Source: DAOTVC01 sp034437215
GTDB lineage: Bacteria; Chloroflexota; Anaerolineae; B4-G1; SLSP01
Length of the DNA: 64,000 nt
NCBI GenBank assembly: GCA_034437215.1
Contig: DAOTVC010000129.1
Coordinates: 29,788-93,787 of the forward strand
Direction of reading: 5' to 3'
In this document: positions 35,758 through 45,600 of the stretch, piece after piece
How the letters are laid out: each line of letters opens with the position of its first letter
Numbering within the stretch: position 1 is the stretch's first letter
Notes under the pieces: model-generated
What the model saw: the letters and a program-made list of their open reading frames with translations, nothing else
Told to the model about the DNA's origin: nothing
Database searches by the model: none
Translations under genes and position numbers: made by a program

Positions 35758-36441
35758 ATGGAACTACGCCAGATGCTTAAAGTCAGCTTCAGGTGGGCAT
35801 GGCTGATTGCCATCCCGGTGGTGGTAGCGCTGGGTTACGTAGCCCTGACCTACAGGCCTCCGGGGGTCAGCTACCAGGTGGTCATGCGCTTTGCCGCAGG
35901 CACGGCACCGGCAGGCCTCTCTCTCGACTACGACCGCTACTATCCGTGGCTCACGTCGGAGTACATCGCCAATGGCCTCGCCGACGTCGCCGAGACGGGT
36001 GCCTTCGCCCAGACCGTCGCCGAGCGCCTCGCTGCAGAGGGAGTAGCCATTCCCCCCACGAGCATCCGGGGTGCCATCGTCACCGACAACGCCCAGTCCA
36101 TCATCGTCGTCTATCTCACGTGGCCCGACCCCGAGCAGATCGTCCCCCTTGCCGACGCCGTCACGGCAGAGCTGGAGCTGGGGGGCGCGACCTACTATCC
36201 CCAGCTGGCGGATGTCGGCATCGCCGCCCGCCGCCTCGACGAACCGGTGCCCGTGCCGCTGGCTCCCTCGCTGCGTGCTCAGCTTCTGGGCCCGGGGTTG
36301 AAGATTCTCCTGGCCGGCGGGGTGGGTGCGGGCCTGGCCTTCCTCGCCCACTACCTGGACCCTCTGGTGCGCGAGCGACAGGAGCTCGACCTTCCCCTAC
36401 TCGGCGCTATCCCCCGCCACGGGAGCAGATTTCGACGCTAG
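35758..36441 (+). CDS. Wzz/YveK-like chain-length determinant protein
   Basis: Two-helix membrane protein: a first helix near the N-terminus (WAWLIAIPVVVALGYVAL), an outer domain of about 150 residues, and a C-terminal helix (ILLAGGVGAGLAFLAHYL) followed by ERQELDLPLLGAIPRH, the short cytoplasmic tail of polysaccharide co-polymerases. No tyrosine kinase domain is attached and no capsule genes are near. 227 residues. It may control length of an exported polysaccharide encoded elsewhere. Confidence 0.7.
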   Translation: MELRQMLKVSFRWAWLIAIPVVVALGYVALTYRPPGVSYQVVMRFAAGTAPAGLSLDYDRYYPWLTSEYIANGLADVAETGAFAQTVAERLAAEGVAIPPTSIRGAIVTDNAQSIIVVYLTWPDPEQIVPLADAVTAELELGGATYYPQLADVGIAARRLDEPVPVPLAPSLRAQLLGPGLKILLAGGVGAGLAFLAHYLDPLVRERQELDLPLLGAIPRHGSRFRR

Positions 36442-36454
36442 GGGCTACACGTCA

Positions 36455-36487
36455 AGGGAGGCGCCGCGGTTGCGGCGCCTCCCTCTC
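36455..36487 (+). terminator. Intrinsic terminator after the Wzz-like gene
   Basis: AGGGAGGCGCCGC, loop GGTT, GCGGCGCCTCCCT, then CTCT. Strong 13-bp stem. Confidence 0.75.
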
Positions 36488-36594
36488 TATGTAACTGACG
36501 ACACTCCAGGGAAGGGTGAGAGCGCCATAAATCCGTGACTGCATGGCCACATCCTGCGCCCGCACCCCGACTATCTGTTGGTCAATGCCTGCTT

Positions 36595-36861
36595 CTAAAG
36601 TCCTAAGAGCTGATCAATCTTGGCGCGATCAAAACCGACGACCATCTGCCCCCCGATCTCGATCTGGGGCACGCCCTGCTGACCGGTGCGGCGGATCATA
36701 TCCCGGGCAGCGCTGGGATCACGTGAGACGTCGACGTCCCGAAAGCGAATCCCCTTCTGGCGCAGATAGCGCTTCGCCGACCGGCAGTGAGGACAGGTCG
36801 GCGTCGAAAAAACGATCACCCGCGGCTGATGCTCCCTTGTCTTCCGCTCGTCTCTGTTCAT
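36595..36861 (-). CDS. Glutaredoxin-family protein
   Basis: 88 residues: IVFSTPTCPHCRSAKRYL with a CPHC active site, TGQQGVPQIEIGG with the cis-Pro, then GFDRAKIDQLL. Such proteins reduce disulfides or donate electrons to reductases. The ATG at 36861 follows GGAGGAGG at proper spacing; an upstream TTG frame is unlikely. Monocistronic. Confidence 0.88.
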   Translation of the reverse strand: MNRDERKTREHQPRVIVFSTPTCPHCRSAKRYLRQKGIRFRDVDVSRDPSAARDMIRRTGQQGVPQIEIGGQMVVGFDRAKIDQLLGL

Positions 36862-36934
36862 CTCTTCCTCCTCCAACAATAAGTTGCTTTTATCATATAT
36901 TAATTTGTTTTTTAGTCAAGAGCACTCTAAGCGT

Positions 36935-37053
36935 AGGGCTAGCGCCTTTGACCTCTGGTCGCAGAAATACGGCCTAAAGGCCGGGGATAAAAACGCCGCT
37001 TGAGCGGCACACCAGGTAATGCGATGGAAAAATTTTCTAAGTGCGCTAGCCCT
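36935..37053 (-). repeat. MITE-like element, family 2, copy B (~119 bp, inverted)
   Basis: Ends AGGGCTAGCGC and GCGCTAGCCCT are perfect inverted repeats. The minus strand matches the element at 7231-7357, including GCCGCTCAAGCGGC and GGCCTTTAGGCC. CTAAGCG occurs just outside on both sides (36927-36933 and 37058-37064) but is not exactly adjacent on the right. Confidence 0.65.
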
Positions 37054-37134
37054 CGCCCTAAGCGAAGAACCGACAGACAAACCACTGCGGTCGGAGAGGT
37101 AGTCCGGATAGCGGCCCCGCAGAGCGGGGCATAT

Positions 37135-37162
37135 TTGCGCCCTTCCGACGTCGTGCTATAAT
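37135..37162 (+). promoter_or_regulatory. Promoter of nrdR
   Basis: TTGCGC (37135-37140), a 16-bp spacer, TATAAT (37157-37162). Confidence 0.6.
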
Positions 37163-37233
37163 CCCCATCAGCACATCTGCAACGAACAGTGCGGCGTCCC
37201 CGAAAGTTCGGGGCATCCTGGAAAGGAGACCTC

Positions 37234-37689
37234 ATGAAGTGCCCATACTGTGACTCCTTCAAAACCCGCGTCGTGGATACACGGCGTGATTCGCAGGGGA
37301 ACATGCGCCGCCGCCGGGAGTGCAAGAGCTGCGAGGAGCGCTTCTCCACTATCGAACGCCCCATTCTCACCAACCCGCTGGTCATCAAGCGTGACAAACG
37401 GCGCGAGGAGTACGATCGCGACAAGATCATCTCGGGGTTGAAGATCGCCTGCGCGCGGCGTCCCATCTCCGCCGAGCAGGTCGAACACATTGTCGACCGG
37501 GTGGAGTACCAGCTGCGCCAGAGCGGGCGGGCGGAGGTGTCCAGCCGCACCATCGGGGACCTGATCGTCGACGAACTACGTCAGCTGGACGAGGTAGCCT
37601 ATATCCGCTACGCCATCGTCTACTTAGGGCTGCCGGACCTGGAAGCCATTCGTGGGGAGATCGATCGCCTGCGCGCTCAACGTTGTTGA
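37234..37689 (+). CDS. nrdR: Transcriptional repressor NrdR
   Basis: Controls ribonucleotide reductase genes in response to (d)ATP. An N-terminal zinc ribbon (MKCPYC, then RRECKSCEERFSTIE) and an ATP-cone domain (VIKRDKRREEYDRDKIISGL) are complete; 151 residues, the family's usual length. The ATG at 37234 gives the invariant MKCPYC start and follows AAAGGAGA. No ribonucleotide reductase gene is adjacent. A strong terminator follows. Confidence 0.95.
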   Translation: MKCPYCDSFKTRVVDTRRDSQGNMRRRRECKSCEERFSTIERPILTNPLVIKRDKRREEYDRDKIISGLKIACARRPISAEQVEHIVDRVEYQLRQSGRAEVSSRTIGDLIVDELRQLDEVAYIRYAIVYLGLPDLEAIRGEIDRLRAQRC

Positions 37690-37714
37690 ACTTATTCTCA
37701 GCAGTCTGCTAGAC

Positions 37715-37741
37715 AAAGCGGGCGCTAGTAGCGCCCGCTTT
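37715..37741. terminator. Bidirectional terminator between nrdR and greA
   Basis: AAAGCGGGCGC, loop TAGTA, GCGCCCGCTTT: a perfect 11-bp stem between convergent genes. Confidence 0.8.
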
Positions 37742-37765
37742 GACATGGATGCACGAAACGAAATA

Positions 37766-38242
37766 TTACTCGACCTTCAGAATCTTGAAATGGATCGTTC
37801 CTGCGGGCGCCCGCACGGTGACCTCATCTCCCACCTTGTGTCCCAAGAGCGCGCGGCCTAGGGGAGATTCGTGGGAGATCTTTCCCTCCCGCGGATTCGC
37901 CTCGGTGGGGCCCACAACATGGTAAGTCTCGGTCTCATCCAGACCCTCTTCGCGGACGGTGACGTGGGAGCCGAGAGTAACCTTACCATCCCCGCCGCCG
38001 ACCTTTTCAATGATCCGCGCATGGCGAATCGACGCCTCCAGTTGGCGAATTCGCCCCTCGAGAAAGCCCTGCTCCTCCTTCGCCGCGATGTAGTCGGCGT
38101 TCTCCGAAAGATCGCCCTGTTTGATAGCAAAGTGTAAGCGCTCCGCTAAGGCCGGGCGCTTGACCTTGACGAGCTCCTCCAGCTCCGCCTTCAGGGCCTC
38201 CAGGCCCTCTTCGGTGACGTAGACTGGTTTGTCCTTCATCAT
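37766..38242 (-). CDS. greA: Transcription elongation factor GreA
   Basis: Rescues backtracked RNA polymerase by stimulating transcript cleavage. An N-terminal coiled coil with the acidic tip DLSENADYIAAKEEQ, and a C-terminal domain ending SPLGRALLGHKVGDEVTV. 158 residues. Two ATGs in a row (38242, 38239) follow GGAGGT; a TTG further up is not needed. Monocistronic. Confidence 0.95.
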   Translation of the reverse strand: MMKDKPVYVTEEGLEALKAELEELVKVKRPALAERLHFAIKQGDLSENADYIAAKEEQGFLEGRIRQLEASIRHARIIEKVGGGDGKVTLGSHVTVREEGLDETETYHVVGPTEANPREGKISHESPLGRALLGHKVGDEVTVRAPAGTIHFKILKVE

Positions 38243-38271
38243 TTCAACCTCCAACTCCTACATGTTCGGCT

Positions 38272-38299
38272 ATTGTACCATGAACAGACCTCAAGACAA
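38272..38299 (-). promoter_or_regulatory. Promoter of greA
   Basis: On the minus strand, TTGTCT (38299-38294), a 16-bp spacer, TACAAT (38277-38272). Confidence 0.6.
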
Positions 38300-38465
38300 C
38301 ACTTTCCCCCTGTTTCACACCCCTCCATGGCACCCAGATGAACAGCCAGGTCTTAACCCGCTCACTTCACTATCCTTTTCCAAGTCGAAGTTACCCTAAG
38401 CGCCCCTGCAACGATGTTATAGTGGGGGGAAGGACATATAATGTTGGTACGAAAGGAGAGGACGG

Positions 38466-41400
38466 TTGCCGATCAGATCATCAGGCGGCAATAAGGGACA
38501 CGCCGTAGACAGGGGGGTCATACAACGTCTGCTGCATTATGATCCCGATCTGTTGACGCGTCTGTACAATCTCCTCACGACGGTCTCCGCCTATCTACCC
38601 CGCCATCTTGCCCACCGGCTGCTGACACCACCGCTCTCCTCGTCACTCATCTCCCCCCTCGACTGCACCCTCATGTATGCCGATATCGACGGCTTTACCG
38701 CGATGGCGGAGAACTTTTCGCGCGTCGCCTCCCAACAGGGTGCGGAGGAGTTGACGACCTTCGTCAACCGGTTTCTGGAGCTGCTTATCACCACGACCGT
38801 AGCCTATGGGGGCGACATCCACAAGTTTGGAGGAGACTCCGGACTGGTCGTCTTCACAGGAGAAGAGCATACTTTGCGCGCCAGCGCAGCCGCCCTCGAC
38901 GTGCGTAGAGTCATCGCCGAACAGCTGCAAGAGGTCAAGACCTCCCTGGGCACCTTCCCCTTGAACATCGCCATTGGGCTGAGCGCAGGCCCGACGGTAG
39001 GCGTGGGGCTTGGTGACGGAGAGAGACGGGAGTGGCTGCTCTCCGGTGCCACTGTCACACGGGTCGGGTTAGCCCAGACCCAGGCCCTCGCCAACGAGAT
39101 CGTGCTCGATGCCACGAACCTCGACCTGGAGCAGATCGACATCGAGATGACACCGCTCCGGGATCAGCTCTACGTCGTGAGGGGAGTCCGGCGACAACCC
39201 TCCCTCTCCACAATGCCCCCACTCCCTCCCCTACCCCGACCCGAGGAGGCGCAACAGATTCCCTGGCTCCTGTCACGACTGGATCAGCTGACTCCCTATC
39301 TGAGCGCAGGCCTCCTCAAGCGGTTGCTTACCGTCACCACCCCAGACCGCTCGCACCTGTGGAGTGAGCACCGCAATGTGACCATCCTCATGTTAGCTTT
39401 TACCGGTTTTCCTCCCCTTACCGCTGCATGGGATAAACCCCTCGAGCTACGTGAAGCCGTTAAACAGCCCAACCAACTCTTCCGCACCGCCTACGAGATC
39501 ATCGAACAGTACGATGGCATGGTCAACAAGATTGGACTGGGGCCGGAGGGCGCCTATCTTATGGCGGTCTTTGGGGCTCCCGTGGCCCACGAGGATGATC
39601 CGCTACGTGCCGTCCTCGCGGCTCTCGACCTTCAGGAGCGCTGGGGCTCACCGCTGAGAATCGCCATCAATACCGGTTTCGTCTTCGCCGGCGATGTAGG
39701 GACGAACGAGCGCCGGGAGTACACGGTCATGGGAGACGAGGTCAACGTCGCCTATCGTCTCATGACCCACTGCCCACCCGGAGAGGTGTGGTTGGGACCT
39801 AACACGTCCAGGCATCCGACCATCAGTCAGCGTATCGACGGACAGGAAGGTGGCCCTCAGAGACTCAAGGGCAAGAGCGTCTCTGTGACCCCCTTCATTG
39901 TACACGCAGTGCGAGAATCATATGCCGGTGTGGAGACAGAAGACCTGCCCTTCGTAGGGCGTCAGAGAGAGTTGGAGCAACTCACAACCGCTCTCCACAC
40001 TACCCTCGAGGGGAAAGCACAGCGAGTTCTGGTGCGCAGTGCAGCCGGCATGGGGAAGAGCCGGCTGGTCCACGAGTTGATCGACCTGGCAAGTTCCGAG
40101 AGTCTCGCTATCCACACCGGTGTGGCCCCTTCCTATGGTGCTCATCTACCCTATGCAGCCTGGGAACATCCGCTGCGCGAAGCCCTGGGACTCAATGATT
40201 GTGCACCGGATCTCCGCGCGGAGTGCTTCAAGCAACGACTTGAGGAAGCGGGACAAGGGGAATGGGGAGCGCTGTTGGCCCCTCTCATTGGACTGAGCAT
40301 TGCCCCCTCACCGGAGGTTGCCGGTCTGCCGCCAGAGATACGGGAGCAGCAGCGCCAGGTAGCCCTCCACCAGCTGCTCACGGCACTGGCACGCGAGAAA
40401 CCACGACTTCTGATCTTGGAAAACGTGCAGTGGATGCCCCCGGCTTCGCTGGACTTGGTCCTCAGCCTGCTGAAGAGTCCTCCTGAAGCGCCCCTGATGT
40501 TGGTGCTCACCATGCGGGATGACGAGGAGATTGAGATCGATCTACAACCGCATCTAGAGCGCGATCTCCAACTGGGCCCCCTGTCACGTCAACAGATCCT
40601 AGATCTCGCCCACGAAGTCGTCGGTGCTCACCACCTACCCCGAGGCCTGGAAAGGTGGCTGGTCAAGCGGGGAGGCGGCAACCCGCTCTTCACCATTGAG
40701 GCCATACGGGTGCTCCTCACCTCGGGCACGCTGCAACAGCGGGGGGAAGAATGGTATCTCACCCGCTCCCTGGAAGCCACGCCACTGCCTGAGACGACCT
40801 ACGACATGATCCAAAGCCGGATCGACCAGCTCGAGCCTCCCAGCCGCCACCTCCTGCGCTCGGCAACCGTCGTAGGGGAGCAGATGACGGTGCCGATGCT
40901 CGTGCACGGGTATGGGGAGGAGCCCCAGGGCGTCGTGGAACGTCGTCTGCCGAGCTTGGCCCCGCTGGGCCTGGTCTATGGTGACCCCACCCACGAGACG
41001 CTCGTCTTTCACCAGCCCCTGGTCCGCGAGGTTGCCTTTCGCGGGCTGCCCTATCGTATTCGACAGCAAATTCACCGGCGGTTGGCCTCCTACCTCGACA
41101 GCCAGCGGGAGGGGGCCACCTCCAACTGGCTGACGTTGTTAGCCCACCACACCTTTGAAGGCCAGATGTGGGAGATGGCGGCGGAGATCAATCTGACCCT
41201 CGGGCGTCGCGCCCTGGATAACTATCTGACCGAGCAGGCGATTCAGGCCTTCGAGAGGGTATTGCGGGCGGTAGACGTGGGTCAGATTCAGACTCTGGAG
41301 GTCTCTTTCGAAGCCCATCAAGCCTTAGGGGAGGCCCTGACGATCATCGGGCAGTATGAGGAAGCGCTCGAGCATCTCGCAAGCGCTCGAAGGCAGATTG

Positions 41401-42578
41401 CCCAGCGCACCCTCCCGGCAGAGGATGCTACCCGACTCGCCAACCTTGAGTACCACATCGCCACCGCTCTCAAAGCGCAGGGCAAGTACGAAGAGGCCTT
41501 CAAGGCCATCGAGCGCGGACTCGAGCTTCCGGGCATGCGCTCCACTCTGGAGGGAGCCAAGCTCTATCTCACAGGCGCCGGCATGCACTACCACCAGGGC
41601 AACTACGAGGAGGTCCTAGCCTCTGCCATAAAGGTGGCCAACCTGACCAAGACGCTCCTAAGCGGCGAGGCCGGCCGGCTGCAAGGGCGCGCCCTCTACC
41701 TTATGGCCCTCGTCAACTACAAGCAGAGCAATCTACAACGTGCCCTGGACCTCGGTCGAAGAAGCCTGGAGATCTACGAAGCCGTCCACGATCTCGTAGG
41801 CCAAGTGGACGCGCGTACAAATCTTCTGGTCATTTACCTACTGCTGGGTAAGTGGACAGCGGCCGCAGAACAGGGTGAGAAGGCTTTGCATACCGCCCGT
41901 CGCATTCACTACACCGAGGGTGAGATGCGGGCTGCCGGCAATCTGGGCGAGATCTATCGCTATCAGGGACGCTTAGAGGATGCTCGGGAAGCTTACAGCA
42001 CCGTTCTACGCATTGTCAGGCAACTGGGGATTGTCTATGGGGAAGCGGTTATGGAGAATAATTTAGCTGCTGTAGCCATCAAAGAGGAGGATTGGGAGGA
42101 GGCAGAGCGGAGATTGGACAGGGCCAACAAGGTTCTAGAACAGATCGGCTCGGGCACCACCTTTCCGGAGATCTACCGCCACCGCGGTGAGGTTGCGCTG
42201 GCCTACGGTAAGGAAGAAGAGGCGCTTGCGTATGCAGAGCAGTGTCTGCAACTCACCCAGGAGCGGGCCGATCGTCAGGAGATGGGACGGGCCCAGGCCT
42301 TTCTCGCCGAGGTCTATCTCAAAACGGGCAACCCCGAGAGAGCCCAGCGCCACCTCATCCAGGCCTTTCCCATGCTGACAGAGGCCGAGGACCGTTACGG
42401 CGTGGCCGTCGCCCAGATGTTGTTGGCACAGATTCAGCAAGCCCAGGGCAACGATTCAGAGGCAGAACTTACCCTAGCAGAAGCCCGCGACCAATTCGCT
42501 AGATTAGGAGCAAGGCTAGAGTTGGCACAAGTTCAGGCTCTTATGGAAGCGTGGCATGGTACACCGGTCAGCCATTAA
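38466..42578 (+). CDS. Soluble-adenylyl-cyclase-like protein: two cyclase domains, ATPase, TPR
   Basis: 1370 residues with the order of mammalian soluble adenylyl cyclase. Cyclase domain 1 (about 65-235) keeps both metal Asp residues (ADIDGFT, D73; KFGGDSG, K120 and D124) but lacks the transition-state Asn/Arg (reads VTRVGLAQ). Cyclase domain 2 (about 300-480) has lost the metal Asp (LMLAFTGF) but keeps N427 and R431 in GDEVNVAYRLM. The two halves could therefore form one composite active site making cAMP. An AAA/NTPase module follows (Walker A AAGMGKSRLV, about 527-535), then TPR-like repeats from about 960 to the end. The start is a TTG behind AAAGGAGAGG. The protein appears soluble. Confidence 0.85.
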   Translation: MPIRSSGGNKGHAVDRGVIQRLLHYDPDLLTRLYNLLTTVSAYLPRHLAHRLLTPPLSSSLISPLDCTLMYADIDGFTAMAENFSRVASQQGAEELTTFVNRFLELLITTTVAYGGDIHKFGGDSGLVVFTGEEHTLRASAAALDVRRVIAEQLQEVKTSLGTFPLNIAIGLSAGPTVGVGLGDGERREWLLSGATVTRVGLAQTQALANEIVLDATNLDLEQIDIEMTPLRDQLYVVRGVRRQPSLSTMPPLPPLPRPEEAQQIPWLLSRLDQLTPYLSAGLLKRLLTVTTPDRSHLWSEHRNVTILMLAFTGFPPLTAAWDKPLELREAVKQPNQLFRTAYEIIEQYDGMVNKIGLGPEGAYLMAVFGAPVAHEDDPLRAVLAALDLQERWGSPLRIAINTGFVFAGDVGTNERREYTVMGDEVNVAYRLMTHCPPGEVWLGPNTSRHPTISQRIDGQEGGPQRLKGKSVSVTPFIVHAVRESYAGVETEDLPFVGRQRELEQLTTALHTTLEGKAQRVLVRSAAGMGKSRLVHELIDLASSESLAIHTGVAPSYGAHLPYAAWEHPLREALGLNDCAPDLRAECFKQRLEEAGQGEWGALLAPLIGLSIAPSPEVAGLPPEIREQQRQVALHQLLTALAREKPRLLILENVQWMPPASLDLVLSLLKSPPEAPLMLVLTMRDDEEIEIDLQPHLERDLQLGPLSRQQILDLAHEVVGAHHLPRGLERWLVKRGGGNPLFTIEAIRVLLTSGTLQQRGEEWYLTRSLEATPLPETTYDMIQSRIDQLEPPSRHLLRSATVVGEQMTVPMLVHGYGEEPQGVVERRLPSLAPLGLVYGDPTHETLVFHQPLVREVAFRGLPYRIRQQIHRRLASYLDSQREGATSNWLTLLAHHTFEGQMWEMAAEINLTLGRRALDNYLTEQAIQAFERVLRAVDVGQIQTLEVSFEAHQALGEALTIIGQYEEALEHLASARRQIAQRTLPAEDATRLANLEYHIATALKAQGKYEEAFKAIERGLELPGMRSTLEGAKLYLTGAGMHYHQGNYEEVLASAIKVANLTKTLLSGEAGRLQGRALYLMALVNYKQSNLQRALDLGRRSLEIYEAVHDLVGQVDARTNLLVIYLLLGKWTAAAEQGEKALHTARRIHYTEGEMRAAGNLGEIYRYQGRLEDAREAYSTVLRIVRQLGIVYGEAVMENNLAAVAIKEEDWEEAERRLDRANKVLEQIGSGTTFPEIYRHRGEVALAYGKEEEALAYAEQCLQLTQERADRQEMGRAQAFLAEVYLKTGNPERAQRHLIQAFPMLTEAEDRYGVAVAQMLLAQIQQAQGNDSEAELTLAEARDQFARLGARLELAQVQALMEAWHGTPVSH

Positions 42579-42634
42579 TTGGTTGTATCGGTCCGCCTTA
42601 TATAGTATGAAGTTCAGAAAGTGGAGGTAACATC

Positions 42635-45600
42635 ATGAAGAGCAAGCTATGGGCATTCGCCCTGGTACTGATGGGAGTCCTGCTGCTTGGGGGAGCAGCG
42701 CTCCCGCCCCAGCCTTTGGAGTCGGCATCTCATCCTAGAATGACCCCCCCGGAGGAGAACGAGCACCCTCTGCTTACGGCGTTTACTCTTAACTCGACCC
42801 TGACGGAGGAGTGTCCCGTAAACTACTTCGACTTCTCTGCCGATCACACCCCACCCGACGTCTACGTTATGAATCCGGGTGAGGACCCCACCGTGGTCGA
42901 GCTACGGCTGTGGGCCGCAGAAGGTGGAATGCTGAGCGAGGCCATCACCCTCAGCCGGGAGATCGCCCCCTACGCAAGGCTCACCTTCTCCTCCGATAGC
43001 ATCCACGCGGTACTCTCCACGCAGGGTGTCGTAAGCGGTAGCGGTGTCGTCCAGACTCAGGACGAGAACATCGCCTGCTTCGTCAAGCACGCCCCCCAGG
43101 GAGCGGGTGAGGGGTATCTTGCTGCGTACGCTCCCCGACCTGCGACGGGGCAACTCCTTTTCCCCTGGGTGAGCAGCCCCCGCGGCGACCTCTACCCCGT
43201 CGTCTACGTCCAGAATCTCAATACCGATCCGGTGAGCGGTGAGATCCTGCTGCGGAAGATGATGAGCGGGGAGGTCGTGACGATCACCCGTCCCTTTAAC
43301 TTAGAATCCCACGCGGTCATGGTCTACAATCCCCAGGCAGAGGGCCATCTGGCACCCAACGAGAGCGGGAGCCTCCTCATCCAGACGGAAGATAAACCCA
43401 TCTCCGGACATCTGGCCTGGTATCCGCATACAGGTTCCGGCCCTGTGGAGACCTGGGTCGCGGTGGAAACCGGACTCACAGGCGAGCTCCCCCTCCCCGC
43501 CCTGAACTACCACCCCGACGGTGTGCACAGCAGCGCTCACCTGATGGCCTTCAGCTCCTCTGCCGAGGCAACGGGCGTCGCGATCGACTTCTATAATCCC
43601 GATGGTACTGCGGCTGCATTTGATGAGGAGATCACCGTACCGCACCACATCCCCGTACCTGCTCTGGTGCCTCTCTCCAACCTGAACAGTGAGTGGGAGG
43701 GCAGCGCCCTTCTGACGACCACGGGAGGAGGTGCGGACGTCGCGTTCAGCGGGGTGGTGTTGGATGTCATCCGGGACAATCTGACGGGCAGCGACCTGGG
43801 GGCCTACGCGGCGCACATCAGTGGAGCAGGGGCACTGGAGCACTATCTACCCCTCATTCACCGACACCACCATTCAGCTACGGCTTACTGGGTCCGCAAT
43901 CTGGAGACAGAACCCGTGACCGTCACCCTGCAGATCCACGACACGAAGGGCAATCTCCGCTACACCAAGAGAGAGACCCTGGCAGCGCACGAGAGTCTGC
44001 TGTGGGACCAGAGGGAGACGTCATCGCTGGGCTGGAACTTCGACGGCAGCGGAAAGATCACCGCCGGCGGCTCCGTCGCCGTGGTCGGGTACGATTACAC
44101 GCCCGACACTGGGGTCCCCTCGGAGATACTGGACCCTCACGAACCGAATGACACCCCCTTCGAAGCGACCCCGCTGCTCGCCTCTCAGATGACGCTCAAC
44201 GGCTACATCGAGTGGCCCGAAGATCTGGACTGGTACGTGCTCACGCTGACCCAACCCTCCCTGGTTACCGTCACGCTGAGTGATTTGGCGGCCGACTATG
44301 ACCTGGTCGTCATGCCCCACCCGGATTTGCTCCCCCCCCTGACACAAGGACATGGTATGGGCGATCTGATCGACTTTGCGGAGAGCAATGAGGAGGGCGA
44401 GATCGAATCCATTCAGGTCTGGGAAGCCACCCAGGTTTGGGAAGCCACTCAGGTCTGGGAGGCCACCCAAGTGTGGGAGGCCACGCAGGTATGGGAGGCC
44501 ACCTCTACCAATCCCTACACCCAGACGGAGGTCACACGCTTGGCGGCCCTGAAGCCCGGTCCGCACTACGTGCTCGTTCTGGGCGCCGACGAGGAGCAGC
44601 ACGCCGACAGCCCCTACACCCTGCAGGTGGAGCACGCTCCCCTGCCCCTAGAATATTCTTGCCAGTGGACGCCCAACTACACCGTGACCCTCTCCCCACA
44701 GCCCTATGAAGCGCCCGGCACGCCTAAGAGCCTCATCCTCTACAACCCCACCCGCATGGCCCAGACCTACGGCCCCACGGCGACGACGACGTTGAGTGAG
44801 GCGCTCCACCGGCTTGCCGACCACCCCGACGTCGAGGGCTATCTCTATCCCGTGGAGCACGAGCCCGACGTGGCCCAGGCCTACGCTGGCTGGAACGCCG
44901 ACTACAACTACTGCAACCCCCTGGCAGCCAACGACGTCGTGGAAGCAATTCGGCAACAGATCATCTCCCCGACCCTCGAAGCATATCCGTCGATTCAGTA
45001 CGTGGTGCTGGTCGGCAGCGACACCCAGATTCCTTTCTATCGCGAGTGGGACCTGGCCTCCATCGCCCACGAGAGCGACTTCACGATGCAGACGTCCAGC
45101 TACCCCTCCCCCCTCCGGGCGGCGACGGCAGCGGGCTTCTATGCCACCGACGATGCCTACGGCACCGCACCGGGCCACGAGTTAGGGTGGCGGGGACGCT
45201 ATCTCTGGCGTCCCAACCTGGCGACGGGGCGGCTCGTAGAGAACCCCGACGAGATCGTGGGCATGATCGATCACTTCATCAGTGATCCCCTGCTGGAGGC
45301 CGAGGACGCCCTCGTCACGGGATACGACTTCCTCTCCGACGCCGCCGAGATGATCTCCGCGACCCTGGCTGCCGCATTGGCCCCCAACCCCATCGCGACG
45401 CTGATCGGTGAGGACTGGACGGAGCAGGAGCTGCGCGCTGCGTGGACAGAGCCTGTCAATGCGCCCGACCTCGTCTCCGTCAACGCCCACTTCCAGCACT
45501 GGCGAGCCCAACCGGCCGATTACAACAGCGACTTTTTCTACAACCTCGACATCGTCAGCGCGACGGCGTCCCTGAGCGGAAGCGTCGGCTGGTCGATGGG

